Shown here one piece after another: positions 9,004 to 17,830 of a stretch of 64,000 bases of DNA. Made by a program: the position numbers and the translations under genes. The DNA lies in contig NZ_CP017111.1 in NCBI RefSeq assembly GCF_001723605.1, forward strand, positions 2,356,001 to 2,420,000. The letters are read 5' to 3'. The DNA is from Sulfurospirillum halorespirans DSM 13726. Lineage in GTDB: Bacteria; Campylobacterota; Campylobacteria; Campylobacterales; Sulfurospirillaceae. Numbering within the stretch: the stretch's first letter is position 1; every line of letters starts with the position of its first letter. Under the pieces are notes generated by a model that did not search any database, was not told the DNA's origin, and saw only the letters and a list, made by a program, of their open reading frames with translations.

Positions 9004-9702
9004 ATGACAAGCAAAGATTATTTAACCCAAATGTTCTCCCTTCAGCAAAAGCTGAACGATGAAACTAATGGCATCGGCTGGGAAAATGGGTACACCAAAA
9101 ACAATCGAATGATTAACTGGAAACGATGTATTTATATGGAGTGTGCAGAGCTCATCGATAGCTTTAGTTGGAAACATTGGAAAAATATTAATAAACCGAC
9201 CGACTGGGACAATGTCACGGTTGAGATCGTTGATATTTGGCATTTTATTATGAGTCTGCTCTTGGAAGATTACAAAACAAATACCAGAGGCGATCTTGAA
9301 AAACTCGTCTTGGATGTCTTGGATGTTCAAGGGTTTGAAGCCTTTACCAAAGAGCCTCTTTCAAACGGATCGGCTGATCCGATGGAGCTCATTAACGATA
9401 TTGAGAGCATCATTCACGATACCACAGGCTTTGAGATCGATCTGTTTGATGGTCTGCTTCGTGAGTATTTTACCTTGTCTCGCAAATGTGGCATTAACCT
9501 CAAAGTGCTGTACAAATTCTACGTGGCAAAAAATGTTTTGAACCAGTTCAGACAAGATCATGGCTACAAAGAGGGTCACTATATCAAAGTGTGGAATGGC
9601 AAAGAGGACAACGAAGTGATGCTTTCGTTTTTACAAGGTGAAGCGGCTCCAACGGTGGATGCACTCTACAAAAAGCTCGAAAAAGCCTATCCAAAGGCGT
9701 AA
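9004..9702 (+). CDS. dut: Dimeric dUTPase (MazG-like all-alpha dUTP diphosphatase)
   Basis: 232 residues with the pattern of the dimeric dUTPase known from Campylobacter and trypanosomatids, not the trimeric beta-fold enzyme. The metal site is seen in NWKRCIYMECAELIDSFSWKHWK (ExxE helix) and NVTVEIVDIWHFIMSLLL (ExxD helix). It hydrolyses dUTP to dUMP, preventing uracil incorporation and feeding dTMP synthesis. Good RBS (AAGGAA). The stop codon lies in a strong convergent terminator shared with queD. Confidence 0.9.
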   Translation: MTSKDYLTQMFSLQQKLNDETNGIGWENGYTKNNRMINWKRCIYMECAELIDSFSWKHWKNINKPTDWDNVTVEIVDIWHFIMSLLLEDYKTNTRGDLEKLVLDVLDVQGFEAFTKEPLSNGSADPMELINDIESIIHDTTGFEIDLFDGLLREYFTLSRKCGINLKVLYKFYVAKNVLNQFRQDHGYKEGHYIKVWNGKEDNEVMLSFLQGEAAPTVDALYKKLEKAYPKA

Positions 9703-9731
9703 TAAACAGTAGGAAAATCCTACTGTTTATT
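9701..9731. terminator. Bidirectional terminator between dut and queD
   Basis: A perfect 14-bp stem (AATAAACAGTAGGA / TCCTACTGTTTATT) with an AAA loop overlaps the stop codons of both convergent genes. Its arms carry A and T runs in both directions. Confidence 0.85.
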
Positions 9732-10262
9732 GTAAACGATACTTCTGCTTTTAGGCGTTTCTAAAAACTCCACGTGTGACACTTCCACTCCCAAACGACT
9801 CATCTTTTTCGCAATGATCTCAAGTAACCATGTCGAGATATTTTCACTCGTGGGTACAAAATCAACGATAATGTAGCCATCGTACATCTCAAGAATATGG
9901 CTAGGTTCGTCTTTCACACGGTTAAGGTCGGGAATTTTATAGCCTGCTTCGTTTTCGATGAGATGCGCTTTGTCGGCAAAATGCGGAAGCAAAGTCTCAA
10001 AAAGCGGATCGTGAATATCGATGATAAACTTATGATCCAGCGTCGTGTCTAAAAACTGCTTAAACCAGTTGAGATGATGAAAGTCCGTCACCATGCCATC
10101 TTTGAGTTGTGCGCTTTGCAGATAAACGATGACTTTGCCCTGATGCCCGTGCAAGTGACGGCACGCCAAACAGCCCGTAAGCGAAAATTCACTGTCCAGC
10201 TGCTGCGACCAAACACGGTGCCCATAACAAAAATCGAACTCTTTACTTATTTGCCAAATCAT
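9720..10262 (-). CDS. queD: 6-carboxytetrahydropterin synthase QueD
   Basis: 180 residues of the PTPS/QueD fold. It converts 7,8-dihydroneopterin triphosphate to 6-carboxy-tetrahydropterin, the second step of queuosine precursor synthesis. Zinc-binding histidines are visible in CYGHRVW and HLHGHQGKV, and the catalytic cysteine lies in the CLACRH loop. DFHHLN and DHKFI are further family motifs. The protein is longer than the ~120-residue E. coli enzyme by internal loops. It is divergent from queE-queC, whose promoter region it shares. Confidence 0.9.
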   Translation of the reverse strand: MIWQISKEFDFCYGHRVWSQQLDSEFSLTGCLACRHLHGHQGKVIVYLQSAQLKDGMVTDFHHLNWFKQFLDTTLDHKFIIDIHDPLFETLLPHFADKAHLIENEAGYKIPDLNRVKDEPSHILEMYDGYIIVDFVPTSENISTWLLEIIAKKMSRLGVEVSHVEFLETPKSRSIVYNKQ

Positions 10263-10382
10263 TCTTATACCTTCATCTTTTTATCCTTTAATGATACCCA
10301 AAAAGAGATATAAAAAAAATTCTTGACGTCTTTTTTAGTGAAACTATATTATGATAAAACAATCACATATAAGAAGAGCGTT

Positions 10383-10961
10383 ATGTTAAAAATCGTTGAA
10401 ATATTTTATTCTATCCAAGGCGAAGGCACGCAGGTCGGGGTTCCTTCTATTTTTATTCGCTTGCATGGGTGCAATCTCGCCTGTAATTTTTGCGATGAAT
10501 TGTTGCACAAAGGTGAGTATGCAAGCCTCAGTTTTGATGAGGTTTTGGAGCGCATCAAGGTGTTTCCTTCGATGCACGTTATCATCACGGGTGGTGAGCC
10601 TACGATTTACAATCTCAATGGGTTTATTGAGTATTTGCAAGCGTACATGTACTCGGTGGCGGTGGAGACCAATGGGTATAATTTCTCGAACATTTCCAAT
10701 GCAAACTGGGTGACGTACAGCCCAAAAGCGTGGGATGTGATCGAAAAGTATGGCTACGATGAGGTCAAATTTGTGGTGAGCAAAGACTCTGATGTTGAAA
10801 AAATACTGGCGTTTAAAAGCTATAAACCCATTTTTATTCAACCCCAAAATGAGATCGATCGCCCCAATAAAGAGAACGTGAATTTCTGTGTGGAGTTTGT
10901 TAAAGCACATCCCCAATTTATCTTAAGTGTGCAGTTGCACAAGTTTTTAGGAGTGGAATAA
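10383..10961 (+). CDS. queE: 7-carboxy-7-deazaguanine synthase QueE (radical SAM)
   Basis: 192 residues. The radical SAM cluster motif CNLACNFC (C-x3-C-x2-C) sits near residue 30, preceded by the family string IFYSIQGEGTQVGVPSIFIRLHGC. It performs the SAM-dependent ring contraction of 6-carboxytetrahydropterin to 7-carboxy-7-deazaguanine. The ATG at 10383 with AAGAAG upstream is preferred to an ATG 60 bases earlier. The stop TAA overlaps the queC ATG (TAATG). Confidence 0.93.
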   Translation: MLKIVEIFYSIQGEGTQVGVPSIFIRLHGCNLACNFCDELLHKGEYASLSFDEVLERIKVFPSMHVIITGGEPTIYNLNGFIEYLQAYMYSVAVETNGYNFSNISNANWVTYSPKAWDVIEKYGYDEVKFVVSKDSDVEKILAFKSYKPIFIQPQNEIDRPNKENVNFCVEFVKAHPQFILSVQLHKFLGVE

Positions 10962-11641
10962 TGGCTAAAATTGCTTCCAAAGCGTTAGTGGTGTTTAGTG
11001 GTGGGCAAGACAGTACGACCTGCCTTGGTTGGGCGAAGAACCGTTTTGATTTTGTGGAGAGCATTACGTTTGATTACGGGCAAAAGCATCGTGTGGAGAT
11101 CGCGCAGGCGGAAAAGATCGCGAAGGCTTTACATGTAAAGAACACGCTTTTAAGTTTAGACGCCTTTTCTCAGCTCAATGACTCAGCGCTCATCGATGGA
11201 ACGCAAGACATTGGCGCGCACCACAAAACCCATACCAATCTTCCAGCCTCGTTTGTTCCCAATCGCAACGCGATCTTTTTTACCCTTGCTCACGCCTTTG
11301 CACAAAAACAAGGGATAGAACACATCATCATTGGGGTCAATCAGACCGATTATTCTGGGTATCCTGATTGCAGGGAACCCTTTGTAAAAGCTCTTGAACT
11401 TGCCCTCAATTTGGGTAGCGAAGCGACCATCACGTTTCACTCCCCTTTGATGCACCTCACCAAAGCTGAAACCTTTGCGCTTTCAGACAAAGAGGGGGTT
11501 TTGGGGCTTGTCATTGATGAGTCGCATACATGCTATAATGGTGACCACAGTGAAAAACATGACTGGGGTTATGGCTGTGGAAAATGCCCTGCTTGTGTGC
11601 TGCGAAAAGCAGGATGGGAAGCCTACACACAATCGATCTAA
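10961..11641 (+). CDS. queC: 7-cyano-7-deazaguanine synthase QueC
   Basis: 226 residues. The N-type ATP pyrophosphatase P-loop VVFSGGQDSTTCL is at the N-terminus, and four zinc cysteines are at the C-terminus (CYNGD...CGKCPAC). It turns 7-carboxy-7-deazaguanine into preQ0 with ATP and ammonia. It is coupled to queE by a one-base overlap. Together with divergent queD it gives the window nearly the whole preQ0 pathway; FolE and QueF are not here. Confidence 0.95.
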   Translation: MAKIASKALVVFSGGQDSTTCLGWAKNRFDFVESITFDYGQKHRVEIAQAEKIAKALHVKNTLLSLDAFSQLNDSALIDGTQDIGAHHKTHTNLPASFVPNRNAIFFTLAHAFAQKQGIEHIIIGVNQTDYSGYPDCREPFVKALELALNLGSEATITFHSPLMHLTKAETFALSDKEGVLGLVIDESHTCYNGDHSEKHDWGYGCGKCPACVLRKAGWEAYTQSI

Positions 11642-11675
11642 ATCTTTACATGTAAACATCTGCAAGGAGCAGTCC

Positions 11676-13379
11676 ATGAGCGTCAAAGCCTCCTTTTTTA
11701 GCTTAACCATGTTGGTTTTGCTCTCGATGATCGCCTTTGAGTTTTACAACTGGAAAGAGGACCGCGAAGAGGTTGAAGCGCTCTCACAACACTACGCACA
11801 AGAGATGAGTGAAAACTTTAAACAGCTTATGCTGGACAAAGCAGAGCCTTATCGCAAGCAAACCTTAGATATTTCCCTCGCAAAACAAGTCATTTATGCC
11901 GTAAAAAATCGTGATGAAATGTGGTTTGAAGAAAACTTTGGTGGTGCCATCGTGCAACTCAATGTCGATGGTTTTTTTCTTCTTGATCAAACGAAAACTC
12001 CTTTTTTCAACGAAACCAGCCAACCTTTTTTAAGTGATCTTTCATCTTTGGTTGCGTTGGATCAGCTCTCCTTGAGCGATGGTGAAATGAAGCACTTTTT
12101 TGTTAAGCGAGATGAAGGATTGGTAGAGTTTTTTGCCGCTCCCATTCACGACCTCAATTCGCCCATTGATGCCACGCACCCTGCGCATGGCTTCTTGATC
12201 ATTGCCAAACTATGGGACGCGGCATGGATGCAAAAACTCAATAGCTACGGCATCGCTGAGATCAATTTTGGTAAAAAAATAGCCGAACCTTACACACTCA
12301 TTCAAGATCTTCCGCTGCTAGGCATAGAAGGAAAACCTGCGATAACGCTCTATTTGAGCTCAAAAAATCAGATGGGAAAATTTCTGGATGAGTACGCCAT
12401 CCAAGATTTAAAGCTCAGTTTTGCAATTACCGCTTTGATGATGGTTATTTTCATCTTTTTGATTATGAAGTTTATCTCCCTTCCGTTGCGCGACATTATG
12501 CTGGCACTTGAACACAAAGACAAAACGATTTTACGAAAATACCTCCTTAAAGAGAACGAATACGGAGCCATCGCGACGGAGTTGTGCGAATCCTTTGATA
12601 CCAAAAACAAACTCGAAGAGCTTAATGCCCATTTGGAGCAAAAGGTTGCACAAGAGGTTGACAAAAGCAGACTCAAAGACAGAGTGCTGTTTCAACAAGC
12701 CAAGTTTGCAGCCCTTGGAGAGATGCTTAGCAGCATCGCGCATCAATGGCGACAACCGCTCAGTACCATCAGCGTGGTGATCAACAAGATTTACCTAGAG
12801 AGCAAGATGGAAAAGTTGACGAAAGAGGGGCTTGAAGAGGAGATCATCAAGCTTCGAGAGCACATCGCACTGATGTCCTCTTTGATCGAGGAGTTCAAAG
12901 ACTTTTTTACGCAAGAGGGTTCCAAAGTGGACTTTATGCTGCATAAGTCGATTGAAGAGAGCATCAAGATCACCGATGGAGGACTCGCCAATAAGGACAT
13001 GACGTTTTCTATCGAGTGTCCCGAAGAAATCGTCATTCATAACTTCAAAAAAGAGTTTTCGCATGTCCTTTTGGTGCTCATCAACAACGCAAAAGATGCC
13101 ATTTTAGGGCGTAAAATTGCTCATGGAACGATTGCGATCAAAGGCTTTGTAAAAGAGTCGAGCATTGTCATTGAAGTTTTGGATAACGCTGGTGGGGTGG
13201 AAGCCTCTAAACTTCCGCACCTTTTCGATCCATTTTTCACGACCAAAGACCCTGCTAGTGGAAGTGGAACGGGGCTTTACATCGCAAAGCAGATCATCGA
13301 GCAGAACATGCAAGGCTCCATCAGTGCGCGCAATGAACAAAGCGGGCTGTGCATGAGCATCGTTTTGCCTCAGGCGTAG
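11676..13379 (+). CDS. Sensor histidine kinase, membrane-bound, HAMP-less CHASE-like sensor
   Basis: 567 residues. TM1 is at residues ~5-25, a periplasmic domain extends to about 245, TM2 (AITALMMVIFIFLIMKF) follows. After a coiled coil (LEELNAHLEQKVAQEVDKSR) come the H-box SSIAHQWRQPLSTIS and the HATPase_c domain (NNAKDAI, DNAGGV, GTGLYIAKQI). No linked response regulator is visible, so it is an orphan kinase. The start at 11676 follows AAGGAG; a TTTACATGTAAA copy lies between queC and this gene. The signal is unknown. Confidence 0.85.
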   Translation: MSVKASFFSLTMLVLLSMIAFEFYNWKEDREEVEALSQHYAQEMSENFKQLMLDKAEPYRKQTLDISLAKQVIYAVKNRDEMWFEENFGGAIVQLNVDGFFLLDQTKTPFFNETSQPFLSDLSSLVALDQLSLSDGEMKHFFVKRDEGLVEFFAAPIHDLNSPIDATHPAHGFLIIAKLWDAAWMQKLNSYGIAEINFGKKIAEPYTLIQDLPLLGIEGKPAITLYLSSKNQMGKFLDEYAIQDLKLSFAITALMMVIFIFLIMKFISLPLRDIMLALEHKDKTILRKYLLKENEYGAIATELCESFDTKNKLEELNAHLEQKVAQEVDKSRLKDRVLFQQAKFAALGEMLSSIAHQWRQPLSTISVVINKIYLESKMEKLTKEGLEEEIIKLREHIALMSSLIEEFKDFFTQEGSKVDFMLHKSIEESIKITDGGLANKDMTFSIECPEEIVIHNFKKEFSHVLLVLINNAKDAILGRKIAHGTIAIKGFVKESSIVIEVLDNAGGVEASKLPHLFDPFFTTKDPASGSGTGLYIAKQIIEQNMQGSISARNEQSGLCMSIVLPQA

Positions 13380-13381
13380 AG

Positions 13382-13405
13382 GAGGGTTTAAAACCCTCTT
13401 TTTTA
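13382..13405 (+). terminator. Terminator after the orphan histidine kinase
   Basis: GAGGGTTT/AAACCCTC stem followed by six T, three bases after the kinase stop codon. The T tract reaches the stop of the convergent reductase gene. Confidence 0.88.
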
Positions 13406-13966
13406 GCTCGCAAGAAATTTAAAAAGCGAACTGCTCCAGTCATCTGTTTTTAGAACGGTTTGGTATGTTTTCACATCTTTTTCAAGTGCTTCAGCGCTGA
13501 GTTTCATCGCCCCATACGCCGCAAAAATCCCTTTAAAATCCATGCCCGTAAACAGAATCGTTGACTGCAAAGGTCTTAGGTATTCGCTGAGGGTAAAGTT
13601 GTTGTAAAAGCCCGATTGGTAAGCGTATTCGGGAGATCCTGTACTGAGCACGATCTTGCTCTCTTTGCCTACTAATTTACTGCCTTCAGGTCCATACGCA
13701 AAGCCATAACTTAATACTTTGTCTTGCCACTCTTTTAACATGGCAGGTGCGCTGTACCAGTAGAGTGGAAATTGAAAGACGATGCGGTCAAACTGAACAA
13801 GAAGCGCTTGCTCTTTCGCCACATCAATGGCTTCTACGGTTTTATAGGTCGCATACAAGTCATGCACGGTGATGTTGGGTTCGTTTTGAATGCTCTGTAT
13901 CAGCGCTTTGTTGACGTTTGATTCTGCCATATTGGGATGGGCTAAGAGTATCAGTGTTTTTTTCAT
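13403..13966 (-). CDS. NAD(P)H:quinone-type flavodoxin-fold oxidoreductase (KefF/MdaB-like)
   Basis: 187 residues with the flavodoxin-like fold of NQO1/KefF/MdaB enzymes. The FMN-phosphate loop LLAHPNMAESNVNKAL is at the N-terminus, and FQFPLYWYSAPAMLKEWQDKVL is the family core motif. It probably performs two-electron reduction of quinones or electrophiles with NAD(P)H in the cytoplasm. It is divergent from an HxlR regulator, a common pairing for redox or electrophile defence. The 125-bp shared spacer holds both promoters. Confidence 0.85.
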   Translation of the reverse strand: MKKTLILLAHPNMAESNVNKALIQSIQNEPNITVHDLYATYKTVEAIDVAKEQALLVQFDRIVFQFPLYWYSAPAMLKEWQDKVLSYGFAYGPEGSKLVGKESKIVLSTGSPEYAYQSGFYNNFTLSEYLRPLQSTILFTGMDFKGIFAAYGAMKLSAEALEKDVKTYQTVLKTDDWSSSLFKFLAS

Positions 13967-14064
13967 GGGCTCTCCTTAAAGTGTTTTGGAAAATATATAC
14001 CTAAATAACTTATAATTACCTTACAGAAAAAAAAGTAAGTAAAGAACAAAAATAGGTATTATGG

Positions 14065-14070
14065 TATAAT
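14065..14070 (+). promoter_or_regulatory. -10 box of the HxlR regulator gene
   Basis: GGTATAATTC 22 bases before the ATG. The spacer also contains TACCTA (13999) and its complement TAGGTA (14053) and the CTTAC/GTAAG pair near 14020-14038. These are possible but unproven HxlR operator parts. Confidence 0.45.
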
Positions 14071-14091
14071 TCAAAACAAGAGGTGACCATT

Positions 14092-14445
14092 ATGATAACA
14101 ATCAACGAAAAAGAGTTCCACTGTCCTGTCGAGTTGACACTGGGAATAATTAACGACAAGAGTAAGATCTTTATCGTCTACATTTTATTAGGCGGTCAAA
14201 AGCGGTTTAAAGACATCTGTGAAGCGTTTTCGCAAGTCACACAAAAAACCGTAACCCAAAAGCTCAAAGAGCTTGAAGCCGACCACATAATAGAACGAAC
14301 CGTATTTGCAGAAGTACCCCCACGCGTCGAATACGCACTCAGCCCCATCGGCTTAGAGCTTAAAAAAGTTCTAGACTCGATGTACGTTTTTGGTGAATCG
14401 TATGCCGTAAAATACGGTGCTAAAGACAATATACCATGCAAATGA
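14092..14445 (+). CDS. HxlR-family winged-helix transcriptional regulator
   Basis: 117 residues, the whole of a single HxlR domain: a Cys near residue 9 (FHCPVELTL), then the winged helix GGQKRFKDICEAFSQVTQKTVTQKLKELEADHIIER and PPRVEYALSPIGLEL, the characteristic end. Members bind DNA as dimers and often sense electrophiles or oxidants by cysteine. Divergent reductase and overlapping cupin gene are likely targets. ATG 14092 with AAGAGG at good spacing is preferred to the upstream GTG. Confidence 0.88.
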   Translation: MITINEKEFHCPVELTLGIINDKSKIFIVYILLGGQKRFKDICEAFSQVTQKTVTQKLKELEADHIIERTVFAEVPPRVEYALSPIGLELKKVLDSMYVFGESYAVKYGAKDNIPCK

Positions 14446-14765
14446 CCCACATTCCTTTTGGTACAACCGATTGGGAAAGTATCGCAAAAGTAGAGCACAA
14501 GGGCGAAACTGGCAGTGCGTTTTGGCGAACGAAACAGTGTGGAAGCATACGTGTGCGCATGGTCGAGTATACCGCAGGGTATAAAGCCGATCATTGGTGC
14601 CAAAAAGGGCATATTCTTTTATGTTTAGAGGGTGAACTTTACACGGAGCTTGAAAACGGTGAAGTGCATTTGCTTCAAGCGGGCATGAGTTACGAAGTGG
14701 CGGATGAAACGATGGCGCATCGTTCGTATACGCCAAGTGGAGCGAAGCTTTTTATTGTCGATTGA
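14442..14765 (+). CDS. DHCW-motif cupin protein
   Basis: 107 residues, a small single-domain cupin. It shows ADHWCQKGHILLCLEGEL, the motif that names the family, and VADETMAHRSYTPSGAKLFIVD at the end. Function in the family is not established. The ATG at 14442 overlaps the HxlR stop (ATGA); an ATG six bases earlier is also possible. It is probably co-expressed with the HxlR gene. Confidence 0.8.
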   Translation: MTHIPFGTTDWESIAKVEHKGETGSAFWRTKQCGSIRVRMVEYTAGYKADHWCQKGHILLCLEGELYTELENGEVHLLQAGMSYEVADETMAHRSYTPSGAKLFIVD

Positions 14766-14781
14766 TCTTTACATGTAAAGC

Positions 14782-15192
14782 TTATTCATCGAGTGTATTG
14801 GTGTCGATGCCCCCTTTTGCGAGTGCTTTTCGTGCTTTTTCGGCGAGCATTTCGTAATGCTTACGAAACTGTTCAATCTGATCTTCTTCGAGCTCTTCTA
14901 AATCAAGCAAAGCGTTGTGTGCTCCTTGCGTGACGCGAATCAGCTCATCGAGTTTGACCTGCATTGCTTCTGTGTCGCGATTTTGAGTGTTTTGAATGAC
15001 AAAAACCATCATAAACGTGATAATCGTCGTTGTCGTGTTAATCACGAGTTGCCATGTATCGCTGTAGTGAAAAAAAGGTCCACTGATGAGCCAGACAACG
15101 ATGAGCAAAATGGAGAGGGTAAAAGTACTTGATTTACCCGTAAGTTTGGCAAGATACTTTGTAAAATTGGCATACCATGTTTTTGACTGCAT
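14782..15192 (-). CDS. Low-affinity iron permease-family membrane protein
   Basis: 136 residues with two membrane helices near residues 22-40 (FTLSILLIVVWLISGPFF) and 50-66 (INTTTTIITFMMVFVIQNTQNRD). The NTQNRD end and a charged C-terminal helix fit the low-affinity Fe2+ permease family named after yeast Fet4. Bacterial members are short and their transport role is not proven. An iterated palindrome lies right after the stop. Confidence 0.7.
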   Translation of the reverse strand: MQSKTWYANFTKYLAKLTGKSSTFTLSILLIVVWLISGPFFHYSDTWQLVINTTTTIITFMMVFVIQNTQNRDTEAMQVKLDELIRVTQGAHNALLDLEELEEDQIEQFRKHYEMLAEKARKALAKGGIDTNTLDE

Positions 15193-15249
15193 GTGCGTAT
15201 CCTTTGCGCGGTAGTGTATGATACTCTTTGTATCAAGCAGTATAGCAGA

Positions 15250-15669
15250 CTACGCTTTTACTTCAATACCCAGTGCAACCAATTCGTTTTCCGTGTAGGG
15301 AATCGGCATTTTTTTACCATCCGTTGAGACGTTTACGTAGGTGATGACAGCACTCGTTACATGTAAACAGCGGTGAGTGCCTTCGATGGAGCGTTCGGCG
15401 TTAACTTCGATGCGCACGGTCAGTGAAGTTTTACCCACTTTGATAATTTTGGCGTAACAGCTTAGTACATCGCCCACTTTAACGGCTTCGCGAAATTCCA
15501 TGGATTGTACCGCAACGGTTACGACACGTCCCACGTTGAGATCACGCACGGCGAGACTTCCTGCGATGTCCATTTGCGACATGATCCAGCCTCCGAAGAT
15601 GTTGCCAGAGGGGTTGGTGTCTTTTGGCATAGCGACGATTTTGATGCGAGGTTCACCCATTTGATACAT
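15250..15669 (-). CDS. Acyl-CoA thioesterase YciA-type (hotdog fold)
   Basis: 139 residues. MPKDTNPSGNIFGGWIMSQMDIAGSLAV is the catalytic hotdog signature of the YciA/BACH group, with the conserved Asn-Gly-Gly and the helix Asp. It hydrolyses acyl-CoA thioesters in the cytoplasm. Either Met1 or Met4 (MGEPRIK) may start translation. It lies between unrelated genes. Confidence 0.88.
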   Translation of the reverse strand: MYQMGEPRIKIVAMPKDTNPSGNIFGGWIMSQMDIAGSLAVRDLNVGRVVTVAVQSMEFREAVKVGDVLSCYAKIIKVGKTSLTVRIEVNAERSIEGTHRCLHVTSAVITYVNVSTDGKKMPIPYTENELVALGIEVKA

Positions 15670-15714
15670 ATAAAACCTTTGTAAATGTCTAAAAGCTACG
15701 CTTTGTTCTGCGTA

Positions 15715-17115
15715 TCATAATACAACATTGTTTGAAGGTAATTTAAATGAAAAATCAGATCCAACGCCTAAGCTACTTTGTATTTCAAGCATGGAGTTGT
15801 GCATCTTGAGAATGTAATTGACCAATGCAAGCCCAAGTCCCATCGAATTGTCCCACGAATGCGAGTTGGAGCGGTAGAACTTTTGGGTCACTTTTTCGAT
15901 CTCTTCTTCCTTAATGCCAACGCCATTATCTTTTACATGTAAAGATCCCTCTGTGAGGTAAATCTCGATGGTATCGTCGGAGTATTTGAGTGCGTTGTCG
16001 ATGAGATTGGAGATGACGATTTCGATCATCGTGCGATCTGCTGTAATGGGAAACGTCTCAGGAAGGGTGCAGACAATGGGACGATTGTGGTGTTTTTCCC
16101 TAAAGCTTTGCGCGATGTCTTGCGTCATTTTGACGACATCAAATGTGCTGTTTTGTGTGTTGAAGTCGCCATTTTCAAACTTGGTTGTAAGCGTTAGCCG
16201 GTCGATCATTCCAGAGATTTTTTGTCCATTTTGAACGATTTTACCTAAAAAGCGCTCCCTAATTTGTGGGTTTGCAAGTGGATCATCCAAAAGTGTTTGC
16301 GCATACCCCATAATGGACGCAATAGGGTTTTTAAACTCATGGCTAATAGCAGAGATGACATCGCTTCTTTGTTGGCTTATTAGCTTGATTTTGGCAGTGT
16401 ATTTACGTTTTTGCTTGGCACGTTTTTCCAATTTCGCGGCTAGTTTTTTGAGGTAATTGGCAATCTCAAAAAACTCCAAACAGAAGTGAGACGAGAGGCT
16501 GATTTTGTAGTCTTTGTCGGCAATTTGTTGGAGGTTTTCGATGATTTTATCGATTTCGTGACGCACTTTTTGACTGAAAATATACGCGCCATACAGTCCC
16601 GCTAAGATGTTGAGACCGAAGATAATGGTCAGTTTGAGCCACAAGTCATAAAAGGTGTGCATAATGGTGTCAATGTTCGTGGCAAGGCGTAAAAAAAGAA
16701 TACGATCGTCTAGTTTAACACGGTGCGCCACATACAAAAAGTTACTGTGCACCGAATCAGAAAAGCGCACTGCATGGGCAAATTCCACCTTTTGGGCTTT
16801 GATGATCTCTTCACGGTGTGAGTGGTTGTCCATCGTTTCATTGTCTTTGTCGCTATCGACAAGGACGACACCTGCTTCATTAATAAGGGTAAAACGAATG
16901 TTCGAACTCTCTTTGATCATCTTTGCAAAAGCTTCAAGATCTTCGATGTTTGGAAGTTGGTGTTTGATGATCTTGATGTGTGATTCAAGCTCTATTTGGT
17001 AGCGCTCTATGTTGTCGCTTTTGATCGTAAAATAACTGACCAAGCCCGAAAGACACAAGGTGCCAAGAAAAAGAGTGAGAAGGGCTCTGGTAACATGTTG
17101 ATGAAGCATTAGCAT
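15715..17115 (-). CDS. phoR: Phosphate-regulon type sensor histidine kinase
   Basis: 466 residues. A TM helix at ~10-30, a periplasmic sensor of ~130 residues and TM2 near 165-185 precede the kinase core: SAISHEFKNPIASIMGYAQTLL (H-box), NLIDNALKYS (N), DNGVGI (G1) and GLGLALV (G2). It overlaps the upstream response-regulator gene by 7 bases; GTG/ATG alternatives are close. With phoB and phoU upstream and Pho boxes around, it is the best candidate for the phosphate-sensing kinase, equivalent to Campylobacter PhosS. Unlike E. coli PhoR it has a substantial periplasmic domain. Confidence 0.8.
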   Translation of the reverse strand: MLMLHQHVTRALLTLFLGTLCLSGLVSYFTIKSDNIERYQIELESHIKIIKHQLPNIEDLEAFAKMIKESSNIRFTLINEAGVVLVDSDKDNETMDNHSHREEIIKAQKVEFAHAVRFSDSVHSNFLYVAHRVKLDDRILFLRLATNIDTIMHTFYDLWLKLTIIFGLNILAGLYGAYIFSQKVRHEIDKIIENLQQIADKDYKISLSSHFCLEFFEIANYLKKLAAKLEKRAKQKRKYTAKIKLISQQRSDVISAISHEFKNPIASIMGYAQTLLDDPLANPQIRERFLGKIVQNGQKISGMIDRLTLTTKFENGDFNTQNSTFDVVKMTQDIAQSFREKHHNRPIVCTLPETFPITADRTMIEIVISNLIDNALKYSDDTIEIYLTEGSLHVKDNGVGIKEEEIEKVTQKFYRSNSHSWDNSMGLGLALVNYILKMHNSMLEIQSSLGVGSDFSFKLPSNNVVL

Positions 17116-17780
17116 AAGATATATCCTACTCCCCAGATGGATTTGATGTACTCTTTTTCTTTGGTTGGGTCTATCTTTTGTTTGAGACGATTAATAGCGA
17201 CATTAACCGTTTTATCTTGAAAAAATTCATCGTTTTTCCAGACATGTTCGAGCAAAAATTCGCGGCTTAAAACGGCGTTTTTATTTTCTATCATCGTTTT
17301 GAGCAGATCAAACTCCAGCTTTGTAAGCTCCACATCTTTGTCATTGACAGACAAGCGGTGTGCTTCAAGGTCTAAGATGAGATCGCGATACGAGAGCGTG
17401 TTTTTGCTCTCAGGCGCGGTGCGTGCTAAGATAGCTTTGATGCGAAGCAACAGCTCTTTCATATTGTAAGGCTTTGTGACGTAGTCATCGCACCCTCTTA
17501 AAAAGCCCTCTTCAATGTGGGTGTCACTGTTTTTTGCAGTCACAAAAATGACCGCTTGAGAGAACCCTTTTTTACGCAAGTTCTCTACAAATTCACTTCC
17601 TTCAACCCCAGGGAGATTGCGATCCACAATTAAAAGATCGATGGGCTCTTCTTGCAGACATTTTTCAACATTTCTACTGCTTAAAAAGCCCAGTGTTTCG
17701 TAACCCTCTTTTTGAAGATGATACTCTAAGAGTTCAAGTAAATCTTCTTCATCTTCAATAATCAAAATAGTCTGTTTCAT
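17109..17780 (-). CDS. phoB: OmpR/PhoB-family response regulator
   Basis: 223 residues. The receiver has acidic residues EDEED at the N-terminus, phospho-acceptor Asp in LIVDRNLPG and Lys in VTKPYN. A winged-helix DNA-binding domain occupies 125-223 (LTKLEFDLLKTMIENKNAVLSREFLLEHVW...SIWGVGYIL). PhoB-type regulators bind direct 7-bp repeats spaced 4 bp, exactly the element found before phoU, olsF and pstS. It sits between phoU and phoR in one transcription unit. Confidence 0.85.
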   Translation of the reverse strand: MKQTILIIEDEEDLLELLEYHLQKEGYETLGFLSSRNVEKCLQEEPIDLLIVDRNLPGVEGSEFVENLRKKGFSQAVIFVTAKNSDTHIEEGFLRGCDDYVTKPYNMKELLLRIKAILARTAPESKNTLSYRDLILDLEAHRLSVNDKDVELTKLEFDLLKTMIENKNAVLSREFLLEHVWKNDEFFQDKTVNVAINRLKQKIDPTKEKEYIKSIWGVGYILC

Positions 17781-17830
17781 TTTACCTCATACTACACGAA
17801 AAATTCAAAGCGCTTGAAATGCGTGTTAAC

